64,000 nucleotides of DNA from Draconibacterium sp. (GCA_011620585.1 WOYV01000086.1:7959-71958); one strand, 5' to 3'. Counted from the stretch's first letter, positions 18,201-27,568 are shown. Translations and numbers: made by a program. The notes: generated by a model from the sequence alone, not told the origin.

Positions 18201-18495
18201 GAATAATAAGCGTTGTCGATTTTAAACTGATAGGTTTTAAAATATTCAGTAAATGAAGAATAGGTAATGCAATAAATCGAAGCACCATCAGCAAGGCAAA
18301 AAACATAAAACCAAAAAAGACAAGTTTTCTTACTTCAGACGAAAAGTAAACGAAATATTCGGTGATTGAAAAAAGTGTATAAACAAGTAATAGCGCCCCA
18401 AAAGTAAGTACAAATCCTTTAATCAAGCGATAAGAATAATACTTCATTTTAAAAGTATTAAGCTTATTAACAAGTATGTCGAAATTTTTTGTCAT
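15211..18495 (-). CDS. DUF4175-like large membrane protein with coiled coils
   Basis: A 1094-residue inner-membrane protein of unknown function, most like the DUF4175 family of Bacteroidota. The first 190 residues hold about three hydrophobic helices (FVLTFGALLLVYTLFSITEY, FFGFMFFALLMVLRFI, YFLVSILITAGLFVA). A beta-rich periplasmic region spans about 190-490. From about 500 to 830 the sequence is dominated by Glu, Lys, Gln and Asn heptads typical of coiled coil. A Gln/Met/Gly-rich low-complexity stretch (about 900-990) precedes a charged tail. It is the first gene of the operon and may define a membrane-attached scaffold. No enzymatic motif is seen. Confidence 0.75.
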   Translation of the reverse strand: MTKNFDILVNKLNTFKMKYYSYRLIKGFVLTFGALLLVYTLFSITEYFVYFSSEVRKLVFFGFMFFALLMVLRFIALPILHLLNILKPISLKSTTLIIQSHFSSIQDKLLNIIELSEYHNVDSSNELVLASIDQKIDELKVFDFNEAISYRNLRLISLYFLVSILITAGLFVANKNIFTESANRILHYNQEFIKPAPFTFILKNKQLKAKKGDTYLIQVITEGDELPQIVYINIDGNNYLMKNNSNGLFEFEMASVINPVQFYFTDMKYKSGVFKLELLPKPGINSFTTEIHPPVYTSLQNQVFENLGDLQVPNGTKIIWKFYGIDVDSLYMVMDDSARADAVQIDDHFEMERSFYKSSNYNVFIQNKVTEPELALSYFVEVVPDLYPEIDVLEVQDSTNITRFFFKGVIGDDYGFSSLHFHYNIDNNDSILNIPFTRSLSDQDFYYSFDFKDLPNPEGIISYYFSVSDNDAINHYKTTTSKSFTFQFPNKEELEAFDNEQFKNLENKLDQSRELAREIQSDLNNLQLKNMDTHLSDWEKSQMVNDIVQKQNQLEKLYDQIKQDNERLNNYVNSFNEKNQDILEKQKQIEELLQDVFTDELKKLMEEFNKLAEDFDSKKLNELTKNMNLTFDDLQKQLDRNIEMLKKMKIEQKLQDVIDKISEMATEEEKLSQEVSEEKNFEEVKEQVEEHQKELGDLQQQIKDALKMNKDLENPMNFDEFKDDFKDTDESIEKSKENLNKKNRKKSGSSIKETSEKMKNMAFGMQQMLDNNSMEQNMENIQNLRQILSNLIYISFTQEDILDGVSEVDAKDPQLIQLNQEQKRITDQSKIVKDSLYALAMRTPQISNTINNELVTMEMNLDKASLEMEEAQFKQAVSSQQFVITAANNLALLLNEALENMEKQQANAKPGDQQCENPGGNGQGMQDLKKSSESLQKQLEKMIEQMKNGNSQEMGQQLGQSLMQHEMMQQMLRDLMNNGGVGSEAREMLQQIDQMLEENRKELMNRSINAETIKRQNLITTRLLEAEKAEMEREFDDKRESESADEFYSNPVKFFEYKEKDNYSIEYLNKNSHKLNNFYNRKYKNYLNNIREQK

Positions 18496-18923
18496 TCTCT
18501 TGTTTTCAGGCTTTTATGTAATCAAATAAATGTTGATAATATGTGTGCAAACTGCTCAAAAAACAAAAATAATCTTTTAATTCATTATTTGCTTAATTCG
18601 TAATTTTCTACATATAATAACGTAACTTGAAATCAATTGTTAAAAGTATAATTATTTGAGACCAACATTTCAACAGATTATATACAGGTTTATATCTTAA
18701 AAATTCCTACCGCTTAAATAATTAACAGTTGTTGGTAAACTATTTAAGTTATTTGTTTTTGAGCACATTAGAACACTCCTACCTTGTTTACAAACTATTC
18801 ATTTTGTGGTTGAGCAATTCTTTGTAAAAATTAACAAATAGAAATGAACACTTACGAACAGACTATTATATACAGTATTAGATTTTATATATTTGTTTAA
18901 ATAATTATTATAAACCCTGTGAC
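18496..18923. promoter_or_regulatory. Divergent promoter region, 428 bases
   Basis: No gene is seen. TATATTTG at 18888-18895 is a good -7 box for the receiver gene starting at 18924. On the minus strand TATTTTTG at 18564-18571 is a candidate -7 box for the DUF4175 operon, leaving a leader of about 60 bases. The rest is AT-rich sequence without obvious structure. Confidence 0.45.
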
Positions 18924-19292
18924 GTGAAAATTCTCTTAGTTGAAGATAATATTTTAAATCAAAAGGTAGTTTCTTTCAATCTTCGCAAATTCGAATACGA
19001 TGTAATTGCAGTGACTAACGGAACTGATGCGCTTGATCAGTTTGAAAATGAAAATTTTGATTTGGTATTGATGGATTTGATGTTACCTGGAATGAACGGA
19101 TACGAAATTACCCGTGAAATAAGAAAAATGGAAAAACAAGCAGGTTTAGGAAAAGAAATTCCTATAATTGCCATTACGGCAAATACGCTCGACAACGATC
19201 GCCAAAAGTGTTTTGAAGCAGGGATGAATGATTATTTGGCGAAACCATTTACGGTAGAAGAGCTTTTACAAAAAGTTAAGCTCTTTATTTGA
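18924..19292 (+). CDS. Stand-alone response-regulator receiver (CheY-like)
   Basis: A single receiver domain of 122 residues with no output domain. The acidic pocket is in LLVEDN (about residues 5-9), the phospho-acceptor Asp51 in [15 protein letters not shown], the conserved Thr in AITANTL and Lys in [11 protein letters not shown]. The EDNxxNQ start is typical of receivers cut from hybrid histidine kinases, so it may take phosphate from such a kinase elsewhere. The start codon is GTG, supported by a -7 box 29 bases upstream. ruvB follows 13 bases later and is probably co-transcribed; the functional reason is unclear. Confidence 0.9.
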   Translation: MKILLVEDNILNQKVVSFNLRKFEYDVIAVTNGTDALDQFENENFDLVLMDLMLPGMNGYEITREIRKMEKQAGLGKEIPIIAITANTLDNDRQKCFEAGMNDYLAKPFTVEELLQKVKLFI

Positions 19293-19305
19293 AAACAAAA
19301 TACAG

Positions 19306-20328
19306 ATGGAAGAAAATCTGGATATTAGGGGAGAATCGTACACTGAAACTGAGCGCGAACTCGATAAAAAATTAAGACCACTACAATTCAACGATTTCAG
19401 GGGACAAAAGCAAATTGTTGAAAACCTCGAAATATTTGTAACTGCTGCAAAAATGCGTGGAGAAGCTTTGGATCATGTGTTACTCCATGGTCCTCCGGGT
19501 TTGGGAAAAACCACTCTTTCAAACATTATTGCCAACGAATTGGGTGTTGGTATTAAAGTCACTTCCGGACCAGTGCTTGATAAACCCGGCGACCTTGCCG
19601 GATTGCTGACCAACCTCGAAGAAAATGATGTACTTTTTATCGACGAAATTCACCGCCTCTCGCCCATTGTTGAAGAATATTTGTATTCGGCCATGGAGGA
19701 TTTTCGGATTGATATAATGATTGACAAAGGACCGAGTGCCCGGTCGGTCCAGCTCGAATTAAATGCTTTTACACTGATTGGAGCCACAACCCGTTCGGGT
19801 TTACTTACTTCGCCGCTCAGGGCACGTTTTGGAATAAAATCGCATCTCGAGTACTACGATGCCGATATTCTTGAAAAAATTGTAAAACGATCGGCTGGTA
19901 TTTTAAAAGTTAAAATTACCGACGAAGCGGCAATCGAAATTGCCTTACGAAGCCGAGGCACACCGCGTATTGTAAACTCTTTATTACGCAGGGTTCGCGA
20001 TTTTGCCCAGGTAAAAGGCAACGGCAATATCGACATGAAAATTACCAAACATGCACTTAATGCCCTGAATATCGATAAATACGGTTTAGATGAAATGGAT
20101 AATAGGATTCTGACTGCCATTATCGATAAATTTAAAGGAGGACCGGTTGGTTTAACTACTATTGCCACAGCAGTTGGCGAGGATGCCGGAACCATCGAAG
20201 AAGTTTACGAACCCTTTCTTATAAAAGAAGGGTTTATAAAAAGAACTCCGCGTGGACGTGAAGTTACTGATTTGGCTTACAAACATTTAGGAAAAATAAA
20301 GTACGGAGATGCCCCTACTCTATTTTGA
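19306..20328 (+). CDS. ruvB: Holliday junction branch-migration helicase RuvB
   Basis: Hexameric AAA+ motor that, with RuvA, drives branch migration during recombination repair. The 340-residue protein shows the N-terminal [12 protein letters not shown], Walker [18 protein letters not shown], Walker [11 protein letters not shown], sensor 1 [18 protein letters not shown] and the C-terminal winged helix ending in [19 protein letters not shown]. Its 3' end overlaps the converging cyclotransferase gene by nine bases. Confidence 0.97.
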   Translation: MEENLDIRGESYTETERELDKKLRPLQFNDFRGQKQIVENLEIFVTAAKMRGEALDHVLLHGPPGLGKTTLSNIIANELGVGIKVTSGPVLDKPGDLAGLLTNLEENDVLFIDEIHRLSPIVEEYLYSAMEDFRIDIMIDKGPSARSVQLELNAFTLIGATTRSGLLTSPLRARFGIKSHLEYYDADILEKIVKRSAGILKVKITDEAAIEIALRSRGTPRIVNSLLRRVRDFAQVKGNGNIDMKITKHALNALNIDKYGLDEMDNRILTAIIDKFKGGPVGLTTIATAVGEDAGTIEEVYEPFLIKEGFIKRTPRGREVTDLAYKHLGKIKYGDAPTLF

Positions 20329-21393
20329 TATAAATTTTACTTCGAATAATCTAGGATAAAGTTTACCGGTAACATACATTTTGTTGTTCTCGCTGTCGTA
20401 CGCAATGCCATTCAGGTGATCTATCCGATCTCCGTTTCGGTGATACAGATTGATTATTCCTTCCATGTTGATCTCTTCCAATACTTTTCCTGTTTCAGAA
20501 TCAATTTTTACAATGTAATTAGTTGTATAAATATTGGCGTAAATCATTCCGTCGATGTATTCCAATTCGTTCAGATTTGACATTAAACCACGGTTGTTGG
20601 CTACCTGTAATTTTTTAACAATCGAAAAATCTGTTGGGTCGAGCCAGGTAAGCACATTGGTCCCATTACTCATAATCAGGTAAGTTCCGTCATTGGTTAG
20701 TCCCCATCCTTCTGCCGATGCAAAAGTAAAACTATCAACAAGCGCAAAAGTATTAAGGTCGTACACAAAACCTTTTTTAGCGTGATAAGTAAGCTGGTAA
20801 ATTTTATTGTTTAATATGGTAATTCCTTCACCAAAATATTTGTCTTCCAGGTCGATAGATTTTAAAACTTCACCGGTTTTAATATTCACTTTCATTAATT
20901 TAGAATGACCATTTTCGCCGGTACCTTCGTACAAATAGCCCTTGTAATATTCAAGACCTTGTGTATACGAGGTTTTTAAATGAGGATAGTTTTCGATTAC
21001 CTGGTAAGTCATTTGCTGTGGAACAACATCCGAATTAACATTCAAAATTTTTGTACGAGTATTTTTTAGACCGTCGGTTTTTTCGGCATTTACATTTAAA
21101 GTTACCGAACCTACTGTTGTAAGTTCAATACCAGAAACCGTTAAATCAGTTTCGGAAGCTTCTTTTAAAAGCTGGTCGTTGTAAAAAAGCTGAACTGCTT
21201 TTAATTCGCCATCTTTTAGTTTAGTAGTTACATTCACCGAAATTTTATCGCCGAAAACGTAGTTTTGTTTCGAAGGTTGAACATTTATGGCGCTTACCGG
21301 TTTGCGCGGACGTTTAGTGGATTTGCTCGAACACGAAAAAAAAGTAACGAAAAGTGCCAGAATTAATACTATCGGGAAAAAGCTACGCGACAT
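20320..21393 (-). CDS. Glutamine cyclotransferase lipoprotein
   Basis: Predicted lipoprotein glutaminyl cyclase, which would convert N-terminal glutamine of exported proteins to pyroglutamate. The signal peptide ends in the lipobox TFFSC with Cys21. A beta-sandwich-like linker (about 30-125) precedes a five-bladed propeller of the plant/bacterial glutamine cyclotransferase family. Visible propeller motifs are [56 protein letters not shown] and [19 protein letters not shown]. The catalytic Glu of this family lies in the LEYIDG and EGWGL strands. It is a solitary gene. Confidence 0.88.
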   Translation of the reverse strand: MSRSFFPIVLILALFVTFFSCSSKSTKRPRKPVSAINVQPSKQNYVFGDKISVNVTTKLKDGELKAVQLFYNDQLLKEASETDLTVSGIELTTVGSVTLNVNAEKTDGLKNTRTKILNVNSDVVPQQMTYQVIENYPHLKTSYTQGLEYYKGYLYEGTGENGHSKLMKVNIKTGEVLKSIDLEDKYFGEGITILNNKIYQLTYHAKKGFVYDLNTFALVDSFTFASAEGWGLTNDGTYLIMSNGTNVLTWLDPTDFSIVKKLQVANNRGLMSNLNELEYIDGMIYANIYTTNYIVKIDSETGKVLEEINMEGIINLYHRNGDRIDHLNGIAYDSENNKMYVTGKLYPRLFEVKFISK

Positions 21394-21574
21394 CGATATT
21401 TATTTTAGTACCCCAAAGATAAAACTATAAACGTTTTCATGTAAATGAAACCAACAGCTTAAGTTTAAACTTTCAGAAAAATAATTTTTTATTAGCCGAT
21501 AGAAAAATATCTCCTGCCAGTTACATGAGTTACCAAAGAAATGAATTTTATCTTTACCCAAAATTTAAATTCAA

Positions 21575-23056
21575 TTGAATTCATTTAAGAAATTAGCCAG
21601 TGATACGGTTATTTACGGAGCAAGTAGCATAATCGGTCGTTTTCTGAACTGGTGGCTGGTTCCGTACTATTCTTTTATGTTTTTGCCCGAAGAATACGGG
21701 GTGGTTACCAATATGTACGCCTACGTGGCTTTTTTCCTGGTGCTGTTAACCTACGGAATGGAAACCTCGTATTTCAGGTATGCTTCGAAAAGCAAAAATC
21801 CGGAAGGGGTTTATTCAACTTCTATTATATCGCTGTTTTTTACCACTTTTTCGTTTGTGCTGCTGGCAACGGTTTTCAGGCATCCGATAGCAGCATTGTT
21901 AAACTATCCCGATCATCCTGAATACATTTGGTGGTTTGCACTAATTTTAGGAATCGATGCATTTACTGCCATTCCTTTTGCCCGGTTAAGACTTAATAAC
22001 CGACCCATCAAATTTGCCTTTATCAAGCTTGTTTTTATTGGTTTTAACATTGCTTTCAACCTGTTTTTTATTTCGCTGTGTCCGAAGATATTGGAACATA
22101 ATCCCGAGTCAGTAATCCGCCTTGTTTATTCCAAAGAAATAGGAGTAGGCTATGTTTTTATTTCAAATTTACTGGCTTCGGTAATCACGCTTATTTTACT
22201 GGTTCCCGAAATATTCCGCATAAAATTCAGTTTCGACAAAAAGCTGCTGAAACAAATGCTCAACTACGGATTTCCAATTTTGATAGTAGGATTAATGGGA
22301 ATGGTAAATCAGAATATCGACAAGGTTTTGATGCCGTTTTTGATTCCTGCCAACCAGGATCCGATCTACCAACTGGGTGTTTATGGCGCAAGTTATAAAC
22401 TGGCCGTTTTAATGAACATGTTTATCCAGGCTTTTCGTTATGCATTCGAACCCTTCTTTTTTGCCCGCTCCGATGTAAAAGAAGATCAAAAAATGTATGC
22501 CACGGTAATGAAGTATTTTGTAATTTTTGGACTGCTCATTTTCCTTGGAATGATGTTGTACCTCGACATCATAAAAGTAATTATCGACACGAATTACCAC
22601 GAAGGATTAAAAGTGGTTCCACTGGTTTTGATGGCCAACCTTTTTTACGGAATGTATTTTACACAATCGCTGTGGTACAAACTCACCGATAAAACCCGCT
22701 ACGGAGCCTATATGGCAATCGTGGGTGCCGTCATAACTTTAGCGCTGAATATTTTGCTGGTTCCGGTAATGGGTTACATGGGATCGGCCATTGCAGTATT
22801 TGTGTGTTTCCTGGTTATGGTGGTAATTTCGTATGTTCTGGGAAGAAAGTTTTATCCGGTTCCTTACGATTTAAAGCGCATCGGGACGTATTTTGTTGTG
22901 GCCACGATTTTATATGTTGTTTCAATATTTTCGAATCAGCAGGGCGCGGTCGTTAAATACGCGCTTAATACTATTCTGCTGCTATTGTTTTTAGTAACGA
23001 TTTATCATTTCGAGAAAAAAGAAGTGAGGCGATTACTTCATTTTAGAAGACGATAG
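21575..23056 (+). CDS. Polysaccharide/oligosaccharide flippase (MOP superfamily)
   Basis: A 493-residue polytopic membrane protein with 12-14 predicted helices, of the Wzx/polysaccharide-biosynthesis family that moves lipid-linked sugars across the inner membrane. The N-terminal KKLASDTVIYGASSIIGRFL and the later MVNQNIDKVLMPFLIP are typical. The frame begins with TTG at 21575, since no ATG precedes the conserved segment; a -7-like TATCTTTA at 21549 supports this start. No glycosyltransferase genes are nearby, so it is an orphan and the substrate cannot be inferred. Confidence 0.85.
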   Translation: MNSFKKLASDTVIYGASSIIGRFLNWWLVPYYSFMFLPEEYGVVTNMYAYVAFFLVLLTYGMETSYFRYASKSKNPEGVYSTSIISLFFTTFSFVLLATVFRHPIAALLNYPDHPEYIWWFALILGIDAFTAIPFARLRLNNRPIKFAFIKLVFIGFNIAFNLFFISLCPKILEHNPESVIRLVYSKEIGVGYVFISNLLASVITLILLVPEIFRIKFSFDKKLLKQMLNYGFPILIVGLMGMVNQNIDKVLMPFLIPANQDPIYQLGVYGASYKLAVLMNMFIQAFRYAFEPFFFARSDVKEDQKMYATVMKYFVIFGLLIFLGMMLYLDIIKVIIDTNYHEGLKVVPLVLMANLFYGMYFTQSLWYKLTDKTRYGAYMAIVGAVITLALNILLVPVMGYMGSAIAVFVCFLVMVVISYVLGRKFYPVPYDLKRIGTYFVVATILYVVSIFSNQQGAVVKYALNTILLLLFLVTIYHFEKKEVRRLLHFRRR

Positions 23057-23158
23057 ATTTTAATTTATTGAAAATCATGTGTTTAAAAATATGGTTTAAC
23101 ATTATTCTATCCTGTTTTATAAAAATAAGGAATGAACGAAATAAATATGAAAAAGTAT

Positions 23159-23166
23159 TAAATTTG
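23159..23166 (+). promoter_or_regulatory. -7 box of rpiB
   Basis: TAAATTTG fits TAnnTTTG and lies only four bases before the first ATG of rpiB. The transcript may therefore be nearly leaderless, or translation may begin at the second ATG (23174). Confidence 0.45.
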
Positions 23167-23170
23167 TGAG

Positions 23171-23620
23171 ATGATGGATTTAAAAGGCAAAGTACTCGCG
23201 CTGGCAAGTGATCATGCAGGATTCCAACGAAAACAGGCAATCATCAAGTATTTCAATGAAAAGGGAATCGCGTACAAAGACCTCGGGTGTTATTCCAACG
23301 AAAGTGTAGATTATCCGGTTTATGCACATAAGATCGGAGACGCAATCGAAAAGGGCGAATTTGAAATGGGAATAACATTTTGCGGAAGCGGACAGGGGAT
23401 CAGCATTGCAGCCAATAAACATCAGGGAGTTCGATCGGGAGTTTGCTGGAACCCTGAAATTGCAGCGCTGGCCCGTCAGCACAACGATGCAAATATTTGT
23501 GCTATTCCAGGCCGTTTTGTTACCGACGACGAAGCCATCGCGATAGTTGAAGCTTTTTTAAAAGCCGATTTTGAAGGTGGCAGACATGCCCGGAGAGTGG
23601 CACAGATTCCTCTACATTAA
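23171..23620 (+). CDS. rpiB: Ribose-5-phosphate isomerase B
   Basis: Interconverts ribose 5-phosphate and ribulose 5-phosphate in the pentose phosphate pathway. The 149-residue RpiB/LacAB fold shows ALASDHAGFQRKQAI, the catalytic cysteine loop GITFCGSGQGISIAANK and the phosphate-binding RQHNDANICAIPGR. It is followed after four bases by lutB, a likely two-gene operon. Confidence 0.95.
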   Translation: MMDLKGKVLALASDHAGFQRKQAIIKYFNEKGIAYKDLGCYSNESVDYPVYAHKIGDAIEKGEFEMGITFCGSGQGISIAANKHQGVRSGVCWNPEIAALARQHNDANICAIPGRFVTDDEAIAIVEAFLKADFEGGRHARRVAQIPLH

Positions 23621-23624
23621 ATCA

Positions 23625-24992
23625 ATGGCTAAACTTAAGAACATATTTCTACACGATTCTGAAATTGCTTTTGACAAAAAGCACCGGCAAACTTTAAATT
23701 TTAATATTTCGAAGTACGACGAGGCGGTGGCGAAAGGCAAACTTCGTTACAGAAACATGGATTTGGCCAAACAACGCGCTTCTTATCTAAAAGGAAAAGT
23801 TGTTTCAAATCTGGCAACTTATCTCGAAGAATTTGAGCGAAATGCGCAAAAAAACGGCATCGAAGTTTTATGGGCACGAAACAGTAAGGAAGCAGTTTCT
23901 GAAATAAAAAAAGTGCTGGTAGCCAACCATGCAAGACTTTTGGTAAAAGGCAAATCGATGATTTCGGAAGAGATCGAATTAAACGGGCATCTCGAAAAAG
24001 CAGGTTACGAACCGGTTGAAACCGATTTAGGTGAATTCATCGTACAGGTTGCCGGCGAAAAACCTTACCACATTTTAACGCCTGCCATGCATAAATCGAA
24101 AGAAGACGTGGCAGCATTGTTTCATAAAAAATTTGATACTCCCGAAAAATCTACCCCTGAAGAACTAACGGCTTATGTGCGTGAAGTTCTTCGCAAAAAA
24201 TTTACCACTGCCGAGATTGGTATTACCGGTTCGAATTTTTTGGTGGCCGATGTAGGGGGAGTGGCGCTTACCGAAAACGAAGGCAACGGTTTTATGTCTG
24301 TTGCTTTTCCAAAAGTTCACATTGTCATTACCGGCATCGAAAAAATTATACCGTCCATAAACGACCTCGACCTGTTTTTTCCGCTTCTTTCAGCGCTTGG
24401 AACCGGTCAGCAGGTTACGGTTTACAATTCGTTACTGACCGGACCGAAACGCGATAACGAAGCCAACGGGCCCGGGAAAATGTTTGTGCTTTTGCTCGAT
24501 AATAAGCGGAGCAAAATTGCTGAAGAAAAAAAGCACTTCGAAGCTTTAAAATGTTTACGGTGCGGGGCGTGTTTAAATGCTTGCCCTATTTATAAAAACG
24601 TTGGGGGTTATACTTACAACACAACTTACAGTGGCCCTATCGGATCGGTAATCACACCTTTAATGAAAGGATTTAAGCAGTACGATCACCTGAGTTTTGC
24701 CTGCACAGTATGTGGTGCCTGCACCGATGTTTGCCCGGTAAAAATTCCACTCCACGACCTGCTTTTACTAAATCGTAAAAAAAGCGTTGAAAAGAAACTT
24801 GATTCGTACTCCTGGAGAAAAGGAATGAAAGCTTATGAATGGGCCTTTAAAAAGCGTAAGAATCTCGATAAAGTAAACGGCATTGCAAAAAATATTATGG
24901 CAAAAACGAACACAAACATTGTGGGTAAACAAAAAGAATTACCCGGTTTTGCCAAACAGTCATTTAGTCAGCAAAGGAAGTCAAACAAATAA
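23625..24992 (+). CDS. lutB: LutB-like lactate utilisation iron-sulphur protein
   Basis: The 455-residue protein has an N-terminal LUD domain (about 60-300) and two ferredoxin-type 4Fe-4S motifs, CLRCGACLNACP and CTVCGACTDVCP (about 305-385), followed by a short lysine-rich tail. In Bacillus LutB works with LutA and LutC to oxidise L-lactate; here neither is adjacent, so a stand-alone electron-transfer role is possible. The start ATG 23625 (MAKLKNIFLHDSEIAF) lies four bases after rpiB; an upstream in-frame start inside rpiB is less likely. An Rrf2 regulator follows directly. Confidence 0.85.
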   Translation: MAKLKNIFLHDSEIAFDKKHRQTLNFNISKYDEAVAKGKLRYRNMDLAKQRASYLKGKVVSNLATYLEEFERNAQKNGIEVLWARNSKEAVSEIKKVLVANHARLLVKGKSMISEEIELNGHLEKAGYEPVETDLGEFIVQVAGEKPYHILTPAMHKSKEDVAALFHKKFDTPEKSTPEELTAYVREVLRKKFTTAEIGITGSNFLVADVGGVALTENEGNGFMSVAFPKVHIVITGIEKIIPSINDLDLFFPLLSALGTGQQVTVYNSLLTGPKRDNEANGPGKMFVLLLDNKRSKIAEEKKHFEALKCLRCGACLNACPIYKNVGGYTYNTTYSGPIGSVITPLMKGFKQYDHLSFACTVCGACTDVCPVKIPLHDLLLLNRKKSVEKKLDSYSWRKGMKAYEWAFKKRKNLDKVNGIAKNIMAKTNTNIVGKQKELPGFAKQSFSQQRKSNK

Positions 24993-24999
24993 TAATTAT

Positions 25000-25443
25000 A
25001 TGTTATCAAATACTTGCAAATATGCATTGAGGTCCCTGATTTACCTGGGCAAGTTTTCGAGAGAAGATAAACGGATCGGGATCAAGAAAATCTCGGAAGA
25101 CCTTCATTTATCGTCGCCATTCCTTGGAAAAATCTTACAAAACCTGGTAAAACAAAAATTGCTGGTTTCAACCAAAGGCCCAAACGGCGGTTTTTCGCTG
25201 GCCAGAAAAGCATCTGAAATTTCGTTGTGGGAAATTGTGACAAAAGTAGATGGAGAAGAGTTTTTCACCAACTGTTTAATTAGTCTCGAACCTTGCAAAT
25301 CACACGATCCAAGTAAACCGCTTTGTCCGGTGCATTCACAGTACGAAATGCTTCGCAAGGAAATTCGATCGTTTTATAAGGACACTACCTTGGAATTGAT
25401 CGGACAGGACATTGACAAGTACGAAGATTTGGTAAGGCTTTAA
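25000..25443 (+). CDS. Rrf2-family transcriptional regulator
   Basis: A 147-residue winged-helix repressor. The start MLSNTCKYALRSLIYLGKF at 25000 is the canonical family N-terminus. The DNA-binding helix-turn-helix is around residues 25-50 (KISEDLHLSSPFLGKILQNL), and the wing has KGPNGGFSLARKA. Three cysteines (NCLISLEPCKSHDPSKPLCP, about residues 90-108) occupy the place of the Fe-S ligands of IscR and NsrR, spaced C-x6-C-x9-C. It may sense Fe-S status, redox or NO. It lies seven bases after lutB and may regulate it. Confidence 0.9.
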   Translation: MLSNTCKYALRSLIYLGKFSREDKRIGIKKISEDLHLSSPFLGKILQNLVKQKLLVSTKGPNGGFSLARKASEISLWEIVTKVDGEEFFTNCLISLEPCKSHDPSKPLCPVHSQYEMLRKEIRSFYKDTTLELIGQDIDKYEDLVRL

Positions 25444-25817
25444 ACAAGTTTTTCGAGTTTTTTACCCGAAACAAAGAAGCGAAAAAACACCGTGGCAGCA
25501 AGTATTCCTGCACTGTTGGCCAGGAAATCGTAAATGTCTGTGTGTCGGCTTGCGCTTATTATGTGCTGAACTGATTCGAGGATGGCCGCAATTACCAAAC
25601 TAATTAGTGGTGTCCAGAAATAATAATTCGGAGTGTGGTATTTTATCGGTCGGAAAGACAAGAGGCAGAGCGGAAAAAACATAGAGAAATGAACGATTTT
25701 ATCAAAATGAGGAATTTTCAAAAAAGGTCCTGATGGTAGTTGGCTGGCAGGCATAAACAGCAGGTAACACATGATAATCAACCAGATTAGTAGTCGCCAG
25801 TAGTTTGTAATTTTCAT
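25440..25817 (-). CDS. VanZ-like membrane protein
   Basis: A small polytopic inner-membrane protein of 125 residues from MKITNYWRLLIWLIIMCY, with about four helices. The VanZ-like signature is HFDKIVHFSMFFPLCLL and, later, ESVQHIISASRHTDIYDFLANSAG. The family includes a teicoplanin-resistance protein, but most bacterial members have no known role. An ATG at 25853 in the same frame would add 12 polar residues and is less likely. It converges with the Rrf2 gene by four bases. Confidence 0.8.
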   Translation of the reverse strand: MKITNYWRLLIWLIIMCYLLFMPASQLPSGPFLKIPHFDKIVHFSMFFPLCLLSFRPIKYHTPNYYFWTPLISLVIAAILESVQHIISASRHTDIYDFLANSAGILAATVFFRFFVSGKKLEKLV

Positions 25818-25892
25818 CTTCGGGTATTGGTAAAAGTGGCCATCCGTGCGCACTCAATTGTTATTTTTAGAATTAAATCATAGTTACATTTC

Positions 25893-27020
25893 ATGGCGGG
25901 CATTTATATCCATATTCCTTTTTGCAGGCAGAAATGTTATTACTGCGATTTCTATAAAACCGTTAATACTTCGTTGAAAAATCGCTTTCTGTCGGTTTTA
26001 TCCGAAGAGGCAAATGTACGCAAAAACTATCTTCAAAATGAACCTGTTGAAACAATTTATTTTGGGGGAGGTACGCCATCGGTGCTGGAAATCAAAGAGA
26101 TAGACAAAATTTTAAAGATGCTGGGCGGGCATTTCGAAATTTCGAAAGATGCCGAGATTACATTTGAAGCTAACCCCGACGATCTGAGTGTCGAATATCT
26201 AAGTGGAATCAGGCAAACCGGTGTGAACCGGCTAAGTATTGGGATACAGGCTTTTCAGGATACTCATCTTAAAAAAATGAACCGCCGCCACGATGCTGCA
26301 CAGGCAGTCGAAGTGGTAGAAAATGCCGCCCGGCTGGGATTCGACAACCTGGGTGTTGATCTGATTTATGGTCTGCCAAATCTTACAAAAAACGAATGGA
26401 AAGAAAGCCTTAAACAGGTTTTTCAGTTACCGGTTCAGCATTTGTCGGCCTACCATTTAACCTACCACGAGGGCACCGCCTTTTACACCTGGCTAAAAAA
26501 GGGAACACTTAAAGAACTTAGCGAAACCGAAAGTGTGGATCAGTTTAATATGCTGGTTAACGAAGCCGAAAAAGCAGGTTTTGAGCAATACGAAATTTCA
26601 AATTTTGCACGCGACGAAAAGTACTCGAAACACAACACGGCTTATTGGTTCGGGAAAAAATACCTGGGCTTGGGGCCGTCGGCACATTCTTTCGACCTGA
26701 AAAGCCGACGCTGGAATGTTTCGCATATCGAGAGTTACATTAAGGGAATTGAAAACAAAACGGCCTGTTTCGAAGAAGAGCAATTATCCGAAAAAGACCG
26801 CTTCAACGAGCACATTCTTACCCGGATCCGCACCCAATGGGGCGTTTCCTTAACCCTTGTAAAAGAGCAGTTTGGAGCCGAACTCGAAAATTATCTTCTC
26901 AGCCAATGTGCAAAATATATTCAAACGGGCAATATTCAATTAAGTCAGAGTACCCTCAAATTGTCAAAAAACGCTTTGTTCATTTCCGACAAAATCATGG
27001 CCGACCTGATGATTATTTGA
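25893..27020 (+). CDS. hemW: HemW-like radical SAM haem chaperone
   Basis: Radical SAM protein of 375 residues related to coproporphyrinogen oxidase HemN but with the HemW pattern CRQKCYYCDFYK (C-x3-C-x2-C-x-F). True HemN has a fourth cysteine at that last position, as in the protein at 37262. HemW binds haem and delivers it to respiratory proteins. GGGTPSVL and LSIGIQAFQD are visible SAM-domain motifs, and the HemN C-terminal domain is present (about 285-350). It stands alone on the plus strand. Confidence 0.88.
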   Translation: MAGIYIHIPFCRQKCYYCDFYKTVNTSLKNRFLSVLSEEANVRKNYLQNEPVETIYFGGGTPSVLEIKEIDKILKMLGGHFEISKDAEITFEANPDDLSVEYLSGIRQTGVNRLSIGIQAFQDTHLKKMNRRHDAAQAVEVVENAARLGFDNLGVDLIYGLPNLTKNEWKESLKQVFQLPVQHLSAYHLTYHEGTAFYTWLKKGTLKELSETESVDQFNMLVNEAEKAGFEQYEISNFARDEKYSKHNTAYWFGKKYLGLGPSAHSFDLKSRRWNVSHIESYIKGIENKTACFEEEQLSEKDRFNEHILTRIRTQWGVSLTLVKEQFGAELENYLLSQCAKYIQTGNIQLSQSTLKLSKNALFISDKIMADLMII

Positions 27021-27133
27021 TTGTTACCCAATTAGTTGAAAACGGTTTCAAATATCAAAAATAATGTTAAAGCGCACTCAGGGTGGCATTATTTATCTAT
27101 ATTAGCGGTTCTTTTTTAAAAAGACATTTGCGC

Positions 27134-27568
27134 ATGCAGGTTAAAATTGTAAATAAATCGAAGAATGAATTACCGGCTTACAGTACGGTTCACTCAGCCG
27201 GAATGGATTTACGGGCGAATCTCGACCATGCGGTTACACTAAAACCGCTCGAAAGAATTTTGGTACCAACCGGACTTTTTGTTGAATTGCCCGAAGGTTA
27301 TGAAGCACAGATCAGACCGAGAAGTGGTTTGGCCCTGAAAAAAGGAATAACGGTTTTAAATACTCCCGGAACCATCGATGCCGATTACCGTGGAGAAATT
27401 GGAGCGATACTGATCAACTTGTCGCAGGAAGAGTTTGTTATTGAGAATGGAGAGCGCATTTGCCAGATGGTTATTGCCGCACACGAAAAGGTGGAATGGG
27501 ATTTGGTAGAAGCGCTGGAGGAAACAGAAAGAGGAGCGGGTGGCTTTGGTCACACCGGGAAAAAGTAA
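27134..27568 (+). CDS. dut: dUTP pyrophosphatase
   Basis: Trimeric cytoplasmic enzyme that hydrolyses dUTP to dUMP and keeps uracil out of DNA. The 144-residue protein contains the five motifs: [42 protein letters not shown] and the C-terminal Gly/Phe-rich [12 protein letters not shown]. The ATG at 27134 gives the normal N-terminus MQVKIVNKS. The next gene begins one base after the stop codon, so the two are co-transcribed. Confidence 0.96.
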   Translation: MQVKIVNKSKNELPAYSTVHSAGMDLRANLDHAVTLKPLERILVPTGLFVELPEGYEAQIRPRSGLALKKGITVLNTPGTIDADYRGEIGAILINLSQEEFVIENGERICQMVIAAHEKVEWDLVEALEETERGAGGFGHTGKK

